A stretch of 64,000 nucleotides of DNA, taken from assembly GCF_001039355.2 (NCBI RefSeq), contig NW_019773692.1, positions 549,082-613,081 on the forward strand, read 5' to 3'. Of this stretch, positions 12,001 through 22,874 are shown piece after piece (positions within the stretch are counted from its first letter, which is position 1; every line of letters starts with the position of its first letter). The notes under the pieces were generated by a model. The model did no database searches. It was not told the origin of the DNA and saw only the letters and a list, made by a program, of their open reading frames with translations. Both the position numbers and the translations under genes were made by a program. This DNA is from Lingula anatina (taxonomy: Eukaryota; Brachiopoda; Lingulata; Lingulida; Lingulidae).

Positions 12001-15000
12001 CGCTTAGCGTTCATTTCATATTTACCACAGATTTTATTACAAAATAAATGCAATACTTATTTCATTGTATTTACTGTTGTAACTTGACCTTATATTATGC
12101 TGATACCCTGAGAAGTGAAAATATTTTGCTAGAACATATGAACAATAGTGAAAATGTTTGCAAAATTCTAATTTCCTTAGGGCATATCGGGACGAATTAT
12201 AATCGCGTATTACCTACCATATCACGCAAGTAGATGCGTAATGGCGAAAGACCACACCTTCCTTTTCTTGTGCGTGAATGAACATGCGAAGACATAGGCA
12301 TCATGAAAACACGATATGTTGATTTTGAATAAAACGTCTTCTTTTACGAAGAAAATTGATGAACGGTTTGAGAATGGAACGGTTTTTTGCCGTCAGATCT
12401 GAGAAAGAAAAAGAGTATTGGTTAAGAAAATCACGGAATTTAAAGATTTCCTTTATGTCACAAAAAAAGGATAATTCTTAAGTCTTTCTTCCGAGGTGTA
12501 GGAAGCCGATGTGTCCATGGAAAAGTTCAACATGGCACGACCCTTTCTCTTTCTCTCTATCTCTTGGTAAAGACATTTACTTTAACGCGGTAGGATTTAC
12601 ACCGCACTGATATGAATAGCGATGCGCCCACACAATACTCAGAACTACAGTATACTCAGAAAGGAACGTGTTACGTGTGATGATGATGATCGAAATTTTA
12701 CTGCCGTAATGCTTTCCATTTTTTGCAGAATTTGCAAGGATAAAATGGCCATCCTTATGGAACAATTTGTTGAAAGAAAGTTGGCAATATCTTAATTACA
12801 TGTATATCAAAATTGAAAAGGAAAATAAAATAGGCCGTTTTTTTTTCTAGACCAGCTTGTACTCTTAAGTGAAAAAAAGGGAACTGATTGTGGAATTGTG
12901 ATACAATAGTGCGTTGTCTGTATTAAATTGGCACTCCCCGTCCAAAACTTTGACGTCGACGCATTTAAAAGAAAAGGTTTTGCGGTCTTCTGCTTATCTC
13001 ACTGAACAATAATACTTATAAAGTTAACTTTATTGCGTCGTTTTAAATTTCAATGCCGCAAAGACTATGTCTAATCACAGAAAAAGCGAGTCATGTCGGG
13101 TTTCTTTTTATTCAGAATCACTGATGCGGCGTTCCACCAAAGCTAGTCTGTTAACCAAGTATTAAAAATATAGTTTGCACGATTTAACTCACCGTTCAAT
13201 GTTTATGTCTGCTAATTATGTCATTGCTCTATAATTAAGGTCTGATAAATTGAAGATCAAATAAAATTGTAACTATAAGAGGACCATTACTGGCCAAATG
13301 GACGGTTCTTTCGAAGCCTCTTCCCTTCACTATGGGCCTCCTTTTTAAGGTTCATGTTAACGTAAACTGATCAAGTTCTTCGAATCCATATAATAACATC
13401 AAGATTCTTGATAACATGTGTATAGACAGGCGCTGGCAACAGGCCCATACACTGATAGTGTATAGTTCAAACTAATATCTAATAAACGGAATATTAGATC
13501 TTAGGTTCAAATAAGCATAAAATTTACAAGATACCGTAATGTGGGTGGCTTGCCACTGGTAGAGTTGTGTTTTTGTAACATTTGAGTAGCTTCAGTTTAG
13601 TGTATTTTTTTACACGTTACAAATTACAAGAAAGCACGAAAACCCCATATGCTGTACGTATTTGATATGTTCGATATGTGCTTGTACACGCTTAAAAAAC
13701 GAAAGCACTGACGCGTCACTCCTCCTTCTACATACAAGATAGTAGCAAAATCCACTTTGATATGAAAGACAAGGCGTGTATGTAGGCTGAGCTAGGATCC
13801 AACAGAATGTTGAGCCGAATCCTAGGGCCAATTGTGCAAATTCTCACTAATTAACTTAATTTACTATCCCTAAATTCCCTGTCATAGGCCTACGTGAATA
13901 ATCATATACCCAGTAACTAACCTTCTCATCAGAATATATATAGCGTAATTTAAATATGCATACGAGAGATGGGTAACAGAAATAATTGCATTCTGTCGAT
14001 TCAACCCCATTGTTACAGCATGTGATACAAAGTTTGACGTAGTTATTAAGTCATAACCGCATGACGAATCGGTTAGTTGATGTGGGAAATCTAGATTGGG
14101 TATCGACATAAAAGATTCACTTTGGTCGACTCTGATTGGCTCAAAACAGGGATTGCCTCTAATCTAATTTCCTCTGACGCAAGTGTGGCGAATCACTCAT
14201 TACTATAAAAACCTATGTTTTCACAACGGCACCTAACTTAAATAGAGACAGCATACCACGAGTTCCATCCATGTCATTTGAAAGAGAAACTGTGGTTTTT
14301 TATAACATAATGTCGAAGCCTTCGCTGATGAGGAGAAACGCAATGTCCAACATATTTGAAGGACTCGATAAAGAGCACGGCCTGTCTTTAGCTGAGCGCA
14401 GGATGTACTATTACATGGATGCTTGTGAGGATGAAAATCAAGAAAATGCAACCCTCTGTCCTCGAAATTCGTATCGGAGAGGAGGATTAGCAAATATTTT
14501 AGAAGCACTGGATGTCGTGGAGGTCACAACCCTGCGTAATAAACGCAACAGCGTTCCACATGAGCGGGCCTTTACAGACGATGTAAGCGGAACTCCTTTG
14601 ATTAAGAGACAGTGACGAAATAGAAAGTGAAAGTTGAATTGGAAGCAGCGCTTTTTTTACAATTTGTGGAACGATACTTTCGGCTTTCTTGTTATTCCCA
14701 AAGGTGAAACGACTCCCAGAAAATGTTGCTTGAACACTATACCAAATATAAATCCTGGAGATTGGCCAGATTAGCAGAGAGACTTCAGGTTCAACAACAT
14801 GCCCACGCAAGACAAACTAAGGGAAGAATTTGTATGATGGTGTTATATAAGTGGACCTTAGGTGATATCATTCAGTTTGAGAAGATGAAAATTCATTTTC
14901 TTGGCTAATATGATTTTTCAGCAGTGACATATCTGTCTCAGACATGTTTGGATGAAATGTCCTAGGAACTTGTGACTAACAGCACTTGGATCATTGCCAT

Positions 15001-17497
15001 TTGATTGTTGACAATGGGTTTTATCAGAAATATAGCTGATGACTTGGTTGTGGAGTTTGTTAAACAGGCATATCAAAACAGTGAATGCACAAGGAATTAT
15101 AGAAATGTGCCAATAGAAAAAATTGTCAATCAAGACCCATCAGACTAAATGAAAATATGAACAAACATAAATGTGTTATAAATATACACAATTTCAAGGG
15201 GGCTTTTATATCTTATTTATTTATTTATTTACTTATTTAGATATATTCTGTAACTTACTGTATTTTAAAGTTTTTGGCTTAAGTAAAATACTTAACAAAA
15301 CAGTATTATATATATTTATATTATTTTTAAAATGTTTGATGTCATTATACTTCAATCTTTCAGTTGTTGAAATCTCTTCCAACAATATGTATATTTAAAT
15401 GTTCTATTATGATTTCATTGAAATGTTTTTGTAATAAATTTTGATACACAAAACACATGAAATTCCATTTTGTTTCTTAGCAGGATATATTCCTCAGGCT
15501 AATCTCTGATATACATTCAGCATATCTGATTTGCAATTTTCCTCACGTCCATCCCATAAAAGACTGGAAAAACAACACAAAAAGATCTGCCACCACAACG
15601 ATACACTTATATTTGTTTGTGGAGTCAGATATGATGTATGACAGCAAAATTACCCTGAGGTGGAATAAAACTGGTTTTACACCTGTCATGCACCTACCTC
15701 ACCTCAAATTTCAACAGGTGCATTTTACTAAAAAAAAAAAAAATGGTCCCAGTTTGGTTATTTTTGCAATCTCCAACCAAAGGTCTGCTTTTTTATTTAA
15801 TTTTGCATTTTGATTTTGAAGAAAATTATTTCATTTAATTCCATATGTGCCAAGCTCAGTTTATTTAGTAAAAAGGGCTTTCCTTTCTTGCAGTTCTGTA
15901 TTGCCACACTGCTGTTGATCTTTGTAGGTTTCCTTACTGATGATTTGGTTTCACATGAAGAAGTGGGAAACCAAAAAAAGTATCTAGGAGTCTGCAAACT
16001 ACCAGGGGCTGGAAGAAAGGTTAGGGGAAAATATTACTTTGTCACATCTAAAGTGTACACTTTATCATACTGTAGTGGATTGGTAGGGGTTTTAATCCAA
16101 AGACAAATTTCAGATCTTTCAAGCCTGGCCTTGCTCCAACCATGGATGGAATGTATTGTTCGGCCATGCTCTAAGGAAGGGTCACCTACTTTTTAAGCAC
16201 TAAATTACCTGCAATACGTTGGCTTATCTAGGCCTGTCCAAATTATGGTTTTTATAATGCATAGGTTCCATCTTTATTATGTAACTAAAAATGAAGCATA
16301 ATTAAGATCTTTTTACAGCCTTTTTATGCATTGAAGTGGAGGGGTTAAGTCTATTTATCAAAGTAAATCATAACTGTTATCTTCTAAACTAGAAGGATTT
16401 TTTCTCCTTGTTTACAAAGACGTCTTTATGATAAACAAATAACAGAACTCCTCAGATGGAGAGAAAATGTGAAGAAACAAAGAGCTTCATGGCCATAGCT
16501 GACATACTGACAGACCACTAATCAGTTCATGATCAGAGTAACATATATGACACTAACGGTGTAGGTTTGTTAATAAGAGGTGGGTTTCCATCAAACTGAA
16601 ACTCCCAGTTAAAGGGATAACAACTGTTCATTTTGGCCAAAAAATGAATTTTCCTGGGGTAAATAACAATTTTCCCATTCTTTTCTACATTCAAATTTAG
16701 TCCCTGGTTTTTTTCTAAGAAGTTTGCTTTTTTGCAATAATCTCTTAAGAGATTATTACAGACTATAGCCATCTATGGAGGTCATATGGTTGGATGACAA
16801 GCACAGATTTTAGAATAATTGCTTTAACTGCCATTTTTGTTGGTGGAATAGAATATATTATATTTCCTTGAGTTGTTTACAATGTTTTTATAATGAAATA
16901 TAGATTTCATATGAAGAGTTGTTATCCCTCTAATGTATTTATTCCAGCATTATGTGAATTTCTTTCAGCACAGAAGACTGGATATCATTGTTGTTCCTCA
17001 TAGTGAGTTTGCTTGTGCCCTGATGTATTTCACTGGCTCTGCTCATTTCAACAGATCAATGAGGCACCTAGCTACAAAGATGGGGATGTCATTAAATGAG
17101 CACTCACTGAATACAGGTGTGGTGAGAAAGGTGGGTGATGTGGACAACATTGGTTTATTTAATTTTTGTCAAAATAGCCACACTGACACATTGTGTTAAC
17201 TAAAAATCTGTCAGCTTTGTAAGGGGACCACAAAAGAGGAAGTTATCATTCCATGTAATGGGATTTTGACTTTGAAAGAGTTAAATAAATCCAGTTTTTC
17301 GGAGTCATTTTTTACTGCAAAGACTGGAACCTATGTTAAAAAGTTTTATACTTAATTTCAGCTTAATATATCAAATTTTATCTTTGTAGAATGGGGAAAA
17401 GATTTTCAAAGGTACCCCTGTGTCAACTCCATCTGAGGAGGCAATCTTTGCAGAGTTTGGTTTACCATACAGACCACCTGAAGAAAGAGATCATTAA
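9017..17497 (+). CDS. POLL: DNA polymerase lambda (family X polymerase)
   Basis: Nuclear gap-filling polymerase of base excision repair and end joining. Nine exons: 9017-9739, 10160-10237, 10373-10480, 10679-10858, 10993-11121, 11544-11712, 15928-16019, 16969-17130, 17390-17497. All phases agree and give 582 residues (human 575, from memory). There is a basic stretch RKRQRK near the N-terminus, then a BRCT domain (about residues 45-140) and an acidic Ser-rich linker. The 8-kDa lyase domain carries an HhH motif ([12 protein letters not shown]) with the Schiff-base lysine position kept in ADKIWEI. The palm carries [12 protein letters not shown] and RLDIIVV (three catalytic Asp) and [10 protein letters not shown]. 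It ends [10 protein letters not shown]. The linker donor at 9739 is the least certain boundary; WVCAQ in the next exon confirms the frame after it. Intron 6 (11713-15927) is unusually long and holds a candidate nested gene. Divergent from FANCI. Confidence 0.96.
11376..11490. mobile_element. Partial copy of GATC-rich foldback MITE family (F1)
   Basis: In POLL intron 5, the stretch with CTGACAGTAATTTAG, then CCCAGGGAGTTAGGTCGATC and a GGGAACCCAG end matches one arm of the longer F1 elements at 26848-27068 and 46510-46724. The other arm is degraded or missing. A short CCGCCGCCG run precedes it. Confidence 0.65.
14204..14209 (+). promoter_or_regulatory. TATA box of candidate nested gene
   Basis: TATAAA within ACTATAAAAACC lies 67 bp before the ATG at 14271. 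An inverted CCAAT box (GATTGG) lies about 70 bp further upstream at about 14133. One sequence matching the CSL/Su(H) site (TGTGGGAA) is near 14080. Motif matches only; no experimental support. Confidence 0.5.
14271..14615 (+). CDS. Candidate nested intronless gene in POLL intron 6, unknown function (114 aa)
   Basis: An intact frame on the same strand as POLL, in intron 6. It encodes a charged protein with no signal peptide or membrane segment. Two similar segments stand out: [13 protein letters not shown] (about residues 21-33) and [13 protein letters not shown] (about residues 69-81). Both are short and probably helical, following a basic pair. A second in-frame Met lies 13 residues in. A TATA box precedes the frame, and an AATAAA at 15433 could end the transcript. 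It lies in the CpG-rich part of the intron. I do not recognise the family. The repeated motif and flanking signals favour a real gene over a chance frame, but no homolog is known to me and it could still be spurious. Confidence 0.5.
   Translation: MSFERETVVFYNIMSKPSLMRRNAMSNIFEGLDKEHGLSLAERRMYYYMDACEDENQENATLCPRNSYRRGGLANILEALDVVEVTTLRNKRNSVPHERAFTDDVSGTPLIKRQ
15433..15438 (+). terminator. Poly(A) signal candidate for the nested gene
   Basis: AATAAA about 820 bp after the nested frame's stop codon, still inside POLL intron 6. Used prematurely, it would also truncate POLL transcripts. Weak evidence on its own in AT-rich sequence. Confidence 0.35.
16609..16933. mobile_element. TTAA-flanked MITE (family F2), copy 1, in POLL intron 7
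   Basis: Starts TTAAAGGGATAACAACT and ends with its near-complement AGTTGTTATCCCTCTAA. The interior matches 28783-29132 along most of its length (shared GTCCCTGGTTTTTTTCTAA and CTCTTAAGAGAT). It is non-coding and about 325 bp. The TTAA edges would fit a piggyBac-type target site, an inference. Its right end is only 35 bp before the acceptor of POLL exon 8. Confidence 0.85.
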
Positions 17498-19529
17498 ATA
17501 CTTCAATTTGGAAATGGTCAAAAAAGATGTTACAGTATAATAGCATTTAACATTGAACACAAATTTATATTTCATAATTTTAAAGTATCTGTGGAACAAG
17601 TCAGACATGCCTGTGATATTTATATTAGCAATTAGTCAATTCAGTAATTTTTTATGTTGTGGGATGGTCTTTTAGGTGCCATAATTGTTGTATTCAGTAT
17701 GTTTGTAAAATAATATTTGGCGTAAACATCTATTAAGTACTTTTTGATAATTTTAATTATACTTCTTGAATTTTTACACATAATTTTCTTGTCACAACTA
17801 TAGTTGTGGTCTGAAAAGCATATATGATTTTACTGGGGCAGAAAAGGGAAGGTTTTTGTACCTTTTATATTGAAGGGCACATAGGCGGACAATGATGATT
17901 TATAATTTTTTTTACTGGGTTCCCATGCCTTAAACGATCCATGTGGATTGGTCTAACTCCCTGGAGAGTGCCACTAAATTGCTAGAATTAGCTAGGGGGT
18001 AAAGATAATTACCCCCTAACAGCTTTACTAGGCTGGACAGACATTTAAGCCGGTTAGGTTAATAGCAATTTAGTGAGGCTCCCCAGGGAGATGGATACAA
18101 ATATCTGTAGGAATCAGCCCTTTGATTTTATTATATCTTCCCTATGATTTATTGGTTAAATGAATATTTAAGTTTTTATACAGTTATTACTGAAGTATAT
18201 TGCAATATGCAAGTAAATAAAACAGGGCTATCTTTTTGAACATTTGTTTGTATATTTTACTATTATTACATAATTAGCATTAATTACATAACATGCTGTA
18301 ACTTCTGGTGTTATCTTGGAATACACTGACATTTGGGTTTTTAATCATATCACAAAGCAATCAATGAGAAATAATAATAATAATAAATTTATTTTGATTC
18401 TGAAATCCATTATAACATGTTCAGAAGACTTAACATATACATAACACAATTACTTAGGAAATCTATTAGGAATTCCGAATAGATAAATGAAAAATTACAG
18501 AGCTTAACAACAATGAAATTTAAGAGTATTCTAGAAAAAAACATATGGATTCTCACATAAAAACACTCACAGTAAATAACTAAAATGTTTAAGAAAAATA
18601 ATCAATTCTAGATTAAAAAAACAAAACTTTGCTTTCAATATATTTTTTTGCAGACTTCAAAAAGTGATATCCCTTTTCCATCTTCTGAAAAAATAACATA
18701 CTGACCTCAGTCAAAGTAAAAATGATTATATATTAGCTGATTTAATTTATGTAATTGGGACACAATTCTTATATCCTGGACTTTCCTTCCTGATAAAACT
18801 ACTAATCCACCTTCTTGATGTCTACAGAAAACATAGTATCTATCTTTGACACCCCTATCTCATTGACACATGTTGTAAACAGCTGTAAGTTTTCTAAGTA
18901 CTTCATGAGAATTGATTAAAATCAAATTGCCCCGGTGAAAGACGGTTTTTACAAACAAAATTAATTTTAATCACACTGCCATTTGTTACTATTAAAATAC
19001 TAACAATTTACATATTTAAAAACAATATACATTATTAACAAATATATAATGCTATTTAATGGAATGTAATCATTTATTTTAATTTTAAAAAATAGTCCAA
19101 CGTGACAAAAAAAAATAATAGGAGACAACTTGAGAGATTTGTACTTCAGAACAAACCAGATTACTTACCCTATGCATTCTAATAATGACAAAAAATGATA
19201 TATACATGTATAATGTATTAATGTATGGAGAACAAAGTAAAAGATATTAGCACTGCTCCAAAGAAAATATACACGGTGAAAGTTTAACAAAAACAGAAGC
19301 ATAGGGATGGCACATAATTAAAACAGTTGATGAGGGGATTAACAAATTTTGGCAGCCATACAATCATTGGGAGTTCCCAATTTCATCATATCTTATTATT
19401 TAACTATATTTGTCATGTACATGCAGTGCTTATTAAAAAAGTCAAGAACTTTAAAGAAATTGCTTTAAACATCATAAAATAATCATAATATAAATATTTC
19501 TTTAATACCAGTACATCTTAAAGATAAAA
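17498..19529. other. Convergent intergenic region, POLL and glycosyltransferase 3' UTRs
   Basis: Both genes end into this 2.0 kb. The POLL 3' UTR probably runs to the AATAAA at 18216-18221 and contains a foldback element (17915-18120). On the minus strand an AATAAA (plus 19073-19078) could end the glycosyltransferase message. An (ATA)n run lies at about 18371-18390. The remainder is plain AT-rich sequence with no coding signal seen. Confidence 0.6.
17915..18120. mobile_element. GATC/foldback MITE family F1, complete copy in POLL 3' UTR region
   Basis: An imperfect palindrome about 206 bp long. The outer arms are near-complements: ACTCCCTGGAGAGTGCCACT and its partner around TAGCAATTTAGTGAGGCTCC. 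The centre has AGGGGGTAA facing TTACCCCCT. The same organisation recurs at 26848, 46510, 51320, 52464 and 55608. It lies before the likely POLL poly(A) signal, so it would form a strong hairpin in the mRNA. Confidence 0.85.
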
Positions 19530-21227
19530 TTATCCTTGTTTTTGCTTAAACATCTCTAAATTGGTACATGCTTTATTCACACCAGCATTTTTTAGGATAT
19601 TAACATCCCCCTGACGCATCTGATCATACTCATTAAAAACTGCGCCAATATGGAAATATTTATCCCGAGGTGCCACTATTGGAGCAGTTTTGGGATATTT
19701 GATGCAAGAAACACTGTCATGACATAGGGAGTCCGTTTTAACCTTAGGCCAAATAACTGCATTCAGAAAATTCATGTCTTGAATATAGCCAGCACCATAC
19801 CCTGCCATCATCTCCCCCCAACTGTGGTCCAGTAACTTCTTAAGTTTTTTAGGTTTTCCTCCAAACAACCCCCCTGAAATTGCATAGTTCCCATGACTTG
19901 GGTGATCTCTAATACAATGAAATGCAGTATCTGCTGTCATCCACTCTTGAATGAGATTGGCCTCACGTTCTGAGAGGCGGCTATCTGTATCTCGAACAAT
20001 GTAAGCTTCAAGCCTTGAATCATCTCCTGGTAAAAACCTCCATAGCATGGGTGCCAGTTTGTTTACAGTTCCTGCATCTAGAGTTAAAATTTCAGCCCCA
20101 AGTCTCTTTAAGTGTTGAACAGTGCCTTCACCTGGAGTAGGATATTTTGTCCCCTTTCCCACAACATAAAATCTGGCAGTCCACTGGGGAAGAAAAAGAC
20201 GAGCTAACTGTGCATTTCTAATGGCACCAAAGGCATAGCGTGGACTGTCTCCATAAAGTGAAAATGAAATAACTCGATTTGCATTAGGTTTTACCTGGGC
20301 ACCCTCCACCCATCTATCTATGAGATGTTTACTGGATTTCACAACAGCATTCATGGCATCTAGTTCTGCACCAGCTGGGATTGCTACAGTGATGGTGGAC
20401 TTTTCACAACTAACTTTGACTTCTGGGTTAACAAAATACTTGTTGTCATACACTTGTTTCAACCACCAGTCTCCATACTTTCTTGCTTCAAATAAGTAAA
20501 AAAGACCAAAAATGTCAAAATGTCTTCTGTGCACGAATGAAAATGGAATAGGAGATTTTGCATCAATGCTGGCCACTGAAGGTAGCACAATCCCTAAATT
20601 TGCAGCAGGGCGACTTTTTGAAAGCATCTCAGTGAAATTCTCCGTCCATCTTTTACTTTCCATTTTCATCTTAGAATCAACTAGATAAAAATAATTATTA
20701 TTCTGCATAAATGCTAACCTCATGGTGTCAATAACAGCCAGTGCTTTGTTTTCAAAATTCGGCACTGCTGCAAAGACCAAGGTTGCCTTGACAGAATGCG
20801 ACCAGGAATGGTTCATGGTCTGCACAAATGATTCTATAAGCATCTGACCACTTTTCTTGAAATCTTCATCCGTGTGGAGGAACCCAATGTAAAAATTGTA
20901 CTCAAACCCCAGAGATGCTGTTAGACAGAAGCTATGGAGAAGAGTTTTGAAAAAAGGCACATTGGCCATAAGAGCTGCCTGGCTCTTGTGTTTTATTATT
21001 TCTGCAGTTTCAACTTTGTCCATTGCTACAACCACAGCAACTTTATCAAGGTTTGATGATTGACTCCCTTGAACTTCTCTTGTATTTTCCCTTGACACAT
21101 CTGTTAAATGTGTGATCTTCACCCCTAGTGGCCTTAATGATAAAGTTAACCGTTGGTTAAAGTATATTATCACCAGCACTACTGCAAAAGCAGCAGCTAC
21201 TTGAATGGCTGTCCTACCCCACCTCAT
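19530..21227 (-). CDS. Type II membrane two-domain glycosyltransferase-like protein (565 aa)
   Basis: A single coding exon. An uncleaved signal anchor (about residues 8-23, after MRWGRTAIQ) predicts a lumenal Golgi/ER enzyme. Residues about 60-265 resemble the N-terminal half of two-domain putative glycosyltransferases in protists and animals (FYIGF, VPNFENKALAVIDTMRLA, FVHRRHFDIFG). The acidic motif those proteins usually show reads LVDSKMK here, so this half may be inactive. Residues about 318-500 form a second glycosyltransferase-like domain with VISFSLYGDSPRYAFGAIRN, WRFLP, RDTDSRLSEREA (DTD at 413-415, DXD-like), CIRDHPSHG and a GG-rich turn. The start is the Met before the anchor. The exon begins at an acceptor at 21265, leaving 38 nt of 5' UTR, so an upstream non-coding exon is expected. 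Substrate unknown. Family recognition is from memory of motifs. Confidence 0.85.
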   Translation of the reverse strand: MRWGRTAIQVAAAFAVVLVIIYFNQRLTLSLRPLGVKITHLTDVSRENTREVQGSQSSNLDKVAVVVAMDKVETAEIIKHKSQAALMANVPFFKTLLHSFCLTASLGFEYNFYIGFLHTDEDFKKSGQMLIESFVQTMNHSWSHSVKATLVFAAVPNFENKALAVIDTMRLAFMQNNNYFYLVDSKMKMESKRWTENFTEMLSKSRPAANLGIVLPSVASIDAKSPIPFSFVHRRHFDIFGLFYLFEARKYGDWWLKQVYDNKYFVNPEVKVSCEKSTITVAIPAGAELDAMNAVVKSSKHLIDRWVEGAQVKPNANRVISFSLYGDSPRYAFGAIRNAQLARLFLPQWTARFYVVGKGTKYPTPGEGTVQHLKRLGAEILTLDAGTVNKLAPMLWRFLPGDDSRLEAYIVRDTDSRLSEREANLIQEWMTADTAFHCIRDHPSHGNYAISGGLFGGKPKKLKKLLDHSWGEMMAGYGAGYIQDMNFLNAVIWPKVKTDSLCHDSVSCIKYPKTAPIVAPRDKYFHIGAVFNEYDQMRQGDVNILKNAGVNKACTNLEMFKQKQG

Positions 21228-22077
21228 GCTTATGGTTTTGACAATGACTGGTCTTACTTCACCATCTAAAAGAGGAAAAAAACCTCATATACTTTCTGCA
21301 GGTCAAGTTACATGCACAGATATCAATAGAAATACGAAGACATGACTGGCATTTAAAATTGTTTTACCTGGCAGCTAAATAATAGCAGCATCGCAACTGA
21401 ATATTTGAACATTATTCAAAGAAGGACAATTTTGTCCCATTAAAAGTGAACACTTCAACAGTGTTATTTTAATTAAGCAGAAATCACAGACATTCACAGC
21501 CTGAACAGTTTAATAACATATGAACATTGCCATAAGAGTTATTCCCAGATTTACTTTACAAGAATGTGAAGCTCAAGTACTAGTACATAATTTAAGTACT
21601 ATAGTAGGTGTTCAAAACTTAAAGAAATGTCACGTAATGATGTTTATTTAATAGACAGTATAACTTTATTTAAGAGATATTACCTTAATTGGAATGCATT
21701 TACTTCTATCAATTTAACCTGTTGCTTTCAGTAAAGTCTAACTTTAAATGTTTATAATGTACTGAACCATGTCAAAATGTCACGTCACATCAGGCTCTGT
21801 TACAGGGTGCCTTATTATTATACACTTAATTGCCATTAAAAGAAATACCATAAAAAGATATTAAATTTAATCAAACTTTGCAGTCACTTCTTACACAAAC
21901 CCGGTTCTTTTGAAATCCTTGAACAGAAGTGTAACCTGTACACTATAAGCTCATTAAAGAATTTTTAAAAATTTAACTTACACATGTATGCACCCGCATG
22001 ACCCTTACAGAACAAAAAATTTTGTGGCAGTACTCCGAGAGTATAGCCAGAGAACTCTTCTCACAGGGTATGAGCCA

Positions 22078-22081
<4 letters not shown>

Positions 22082-22112
<31 letters not shown>
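22082..22112. repeat. (TA)n microsatellite, allele A
   Basis: About 15 TA units upstream of the glycosyltransferase gene. The counterpart at about 24396-24440 is longer and preceded by an imperfect GTGTATATACTGTG duplication. Confidence 0.9.
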
Positions 22113-22116
<4 letters not shown>

Positions 22117-22694
22117 CTGGATTTGTGTATTACTCATAGCTCTGTCGATGAAAACACTGATAAACTTAATAACAGTGTGAGTTGACGAGATGTGAGGTAA
22201 GGTAAAATTTTGAAAGCTCCCACGTCACAGTGGATGGGCAAACAGGTCATCACTTTACAGTAGAGAGTTTATTTCAGTTGACGGATGGAATATGCTGGTT
22301 AGTATATGGATCCTTTGCTTTCTGATCCTTTCATGTACAGCCAGAACATATAAGAAATTGCTAACGCAATTTACGGTATCTATGAGTTGATACCTTTTGG
22401 TATTTCACTAAATGTCTACGTACATCTAAGGTGTCACCAGGACCGACAAACCAACCAGAATCAGCCGGCTATAGTGATCTATATTTATACAATGTTAGAT
22501 CTAACATGCATGTTACCATTAGCCACATAAAACAAAAACACAAACAAACCATCTGAAAAGTTATGTTACCTCATTATCTAAATTCCCACTTCTTTCCCTA
22601 AAATTGTAAGTCTACATCACAAAGATGGTTAAGTGGTGTACACATTAAACATCACCCAACGCAATGATAACACTCGGAACTACTCGGATGTCTC

Positions 22695-22760
22695 CGCACT
22701 CGACAATAACCTCGGACGTAATACGGAGGCAGCCATATTTGATTGTTGATTGTTGGGAAG
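22695..22760 (-). promoter_or_regulatory. Candidate glycosyltransferase promoter, duplicate A
   Basis: A short CpG-rich stretch in CpG-poor surroundings, with AAATATGGCTGCC on the minus strand (YY1-like, plus about 22729-22741) and TTACGTCC (CRE-like half site). It lies about 1.5 kb upstream of the coding exon, fitting a 5' UTR exon spliced to the acceptor at 21265. Its first-exon donor could not be assigned. Confidence 0.4.
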
Positions 22761-22874
22761 GAACTACTTTCAACCTCGCGCTAATTTAAACCTAATTCTT
22801 TCAACGCCTGTATCTATTTATCTTTTAAATCAAAGTCAATCTTAGTGCATTGTTTGGCAAACTGTAAAGCATCN

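Larger units (their letters stand above)
11800..14720. other. CpG-rich segment inside POLL intron 6
   Basis: CG dinucleotides are frequent through this part of the intron (for example in the stretches near 12000, 12190-12260, 12950 and 14080). The POLL exons and other introns have few. The segment ends at the candidate nested gene. No repeat, RNA gene or conserved coding exon was recognised in 11800-14200. In invertebrates such contrast usually marks an unmethylated island inside a methylated gene body, so a regulatory region is a reasonable inference. Confidence 0.6.
20627..22873. repeat. Glycosyltransferase 5' segment, duplicate A
   Basis: Covers the first 200 codons or so of the gene and its upstream region, and ends at the N at 22874. 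It is repeated at 22875-25210 with substitutions and indels (longer TA microsatellite and a short extra segment near 24090-24140 in B). This looks like a second allele joined in tandem. Confidence 0.9.

Noticed and set aside
14499-14810. A 103-codon minus-strand frame overlapping the nested candidate gene
   Set aside because: No recognisable features. It is probably the complement shadow of the plus-strand frame, which has promoter-like and poly(A) signals.
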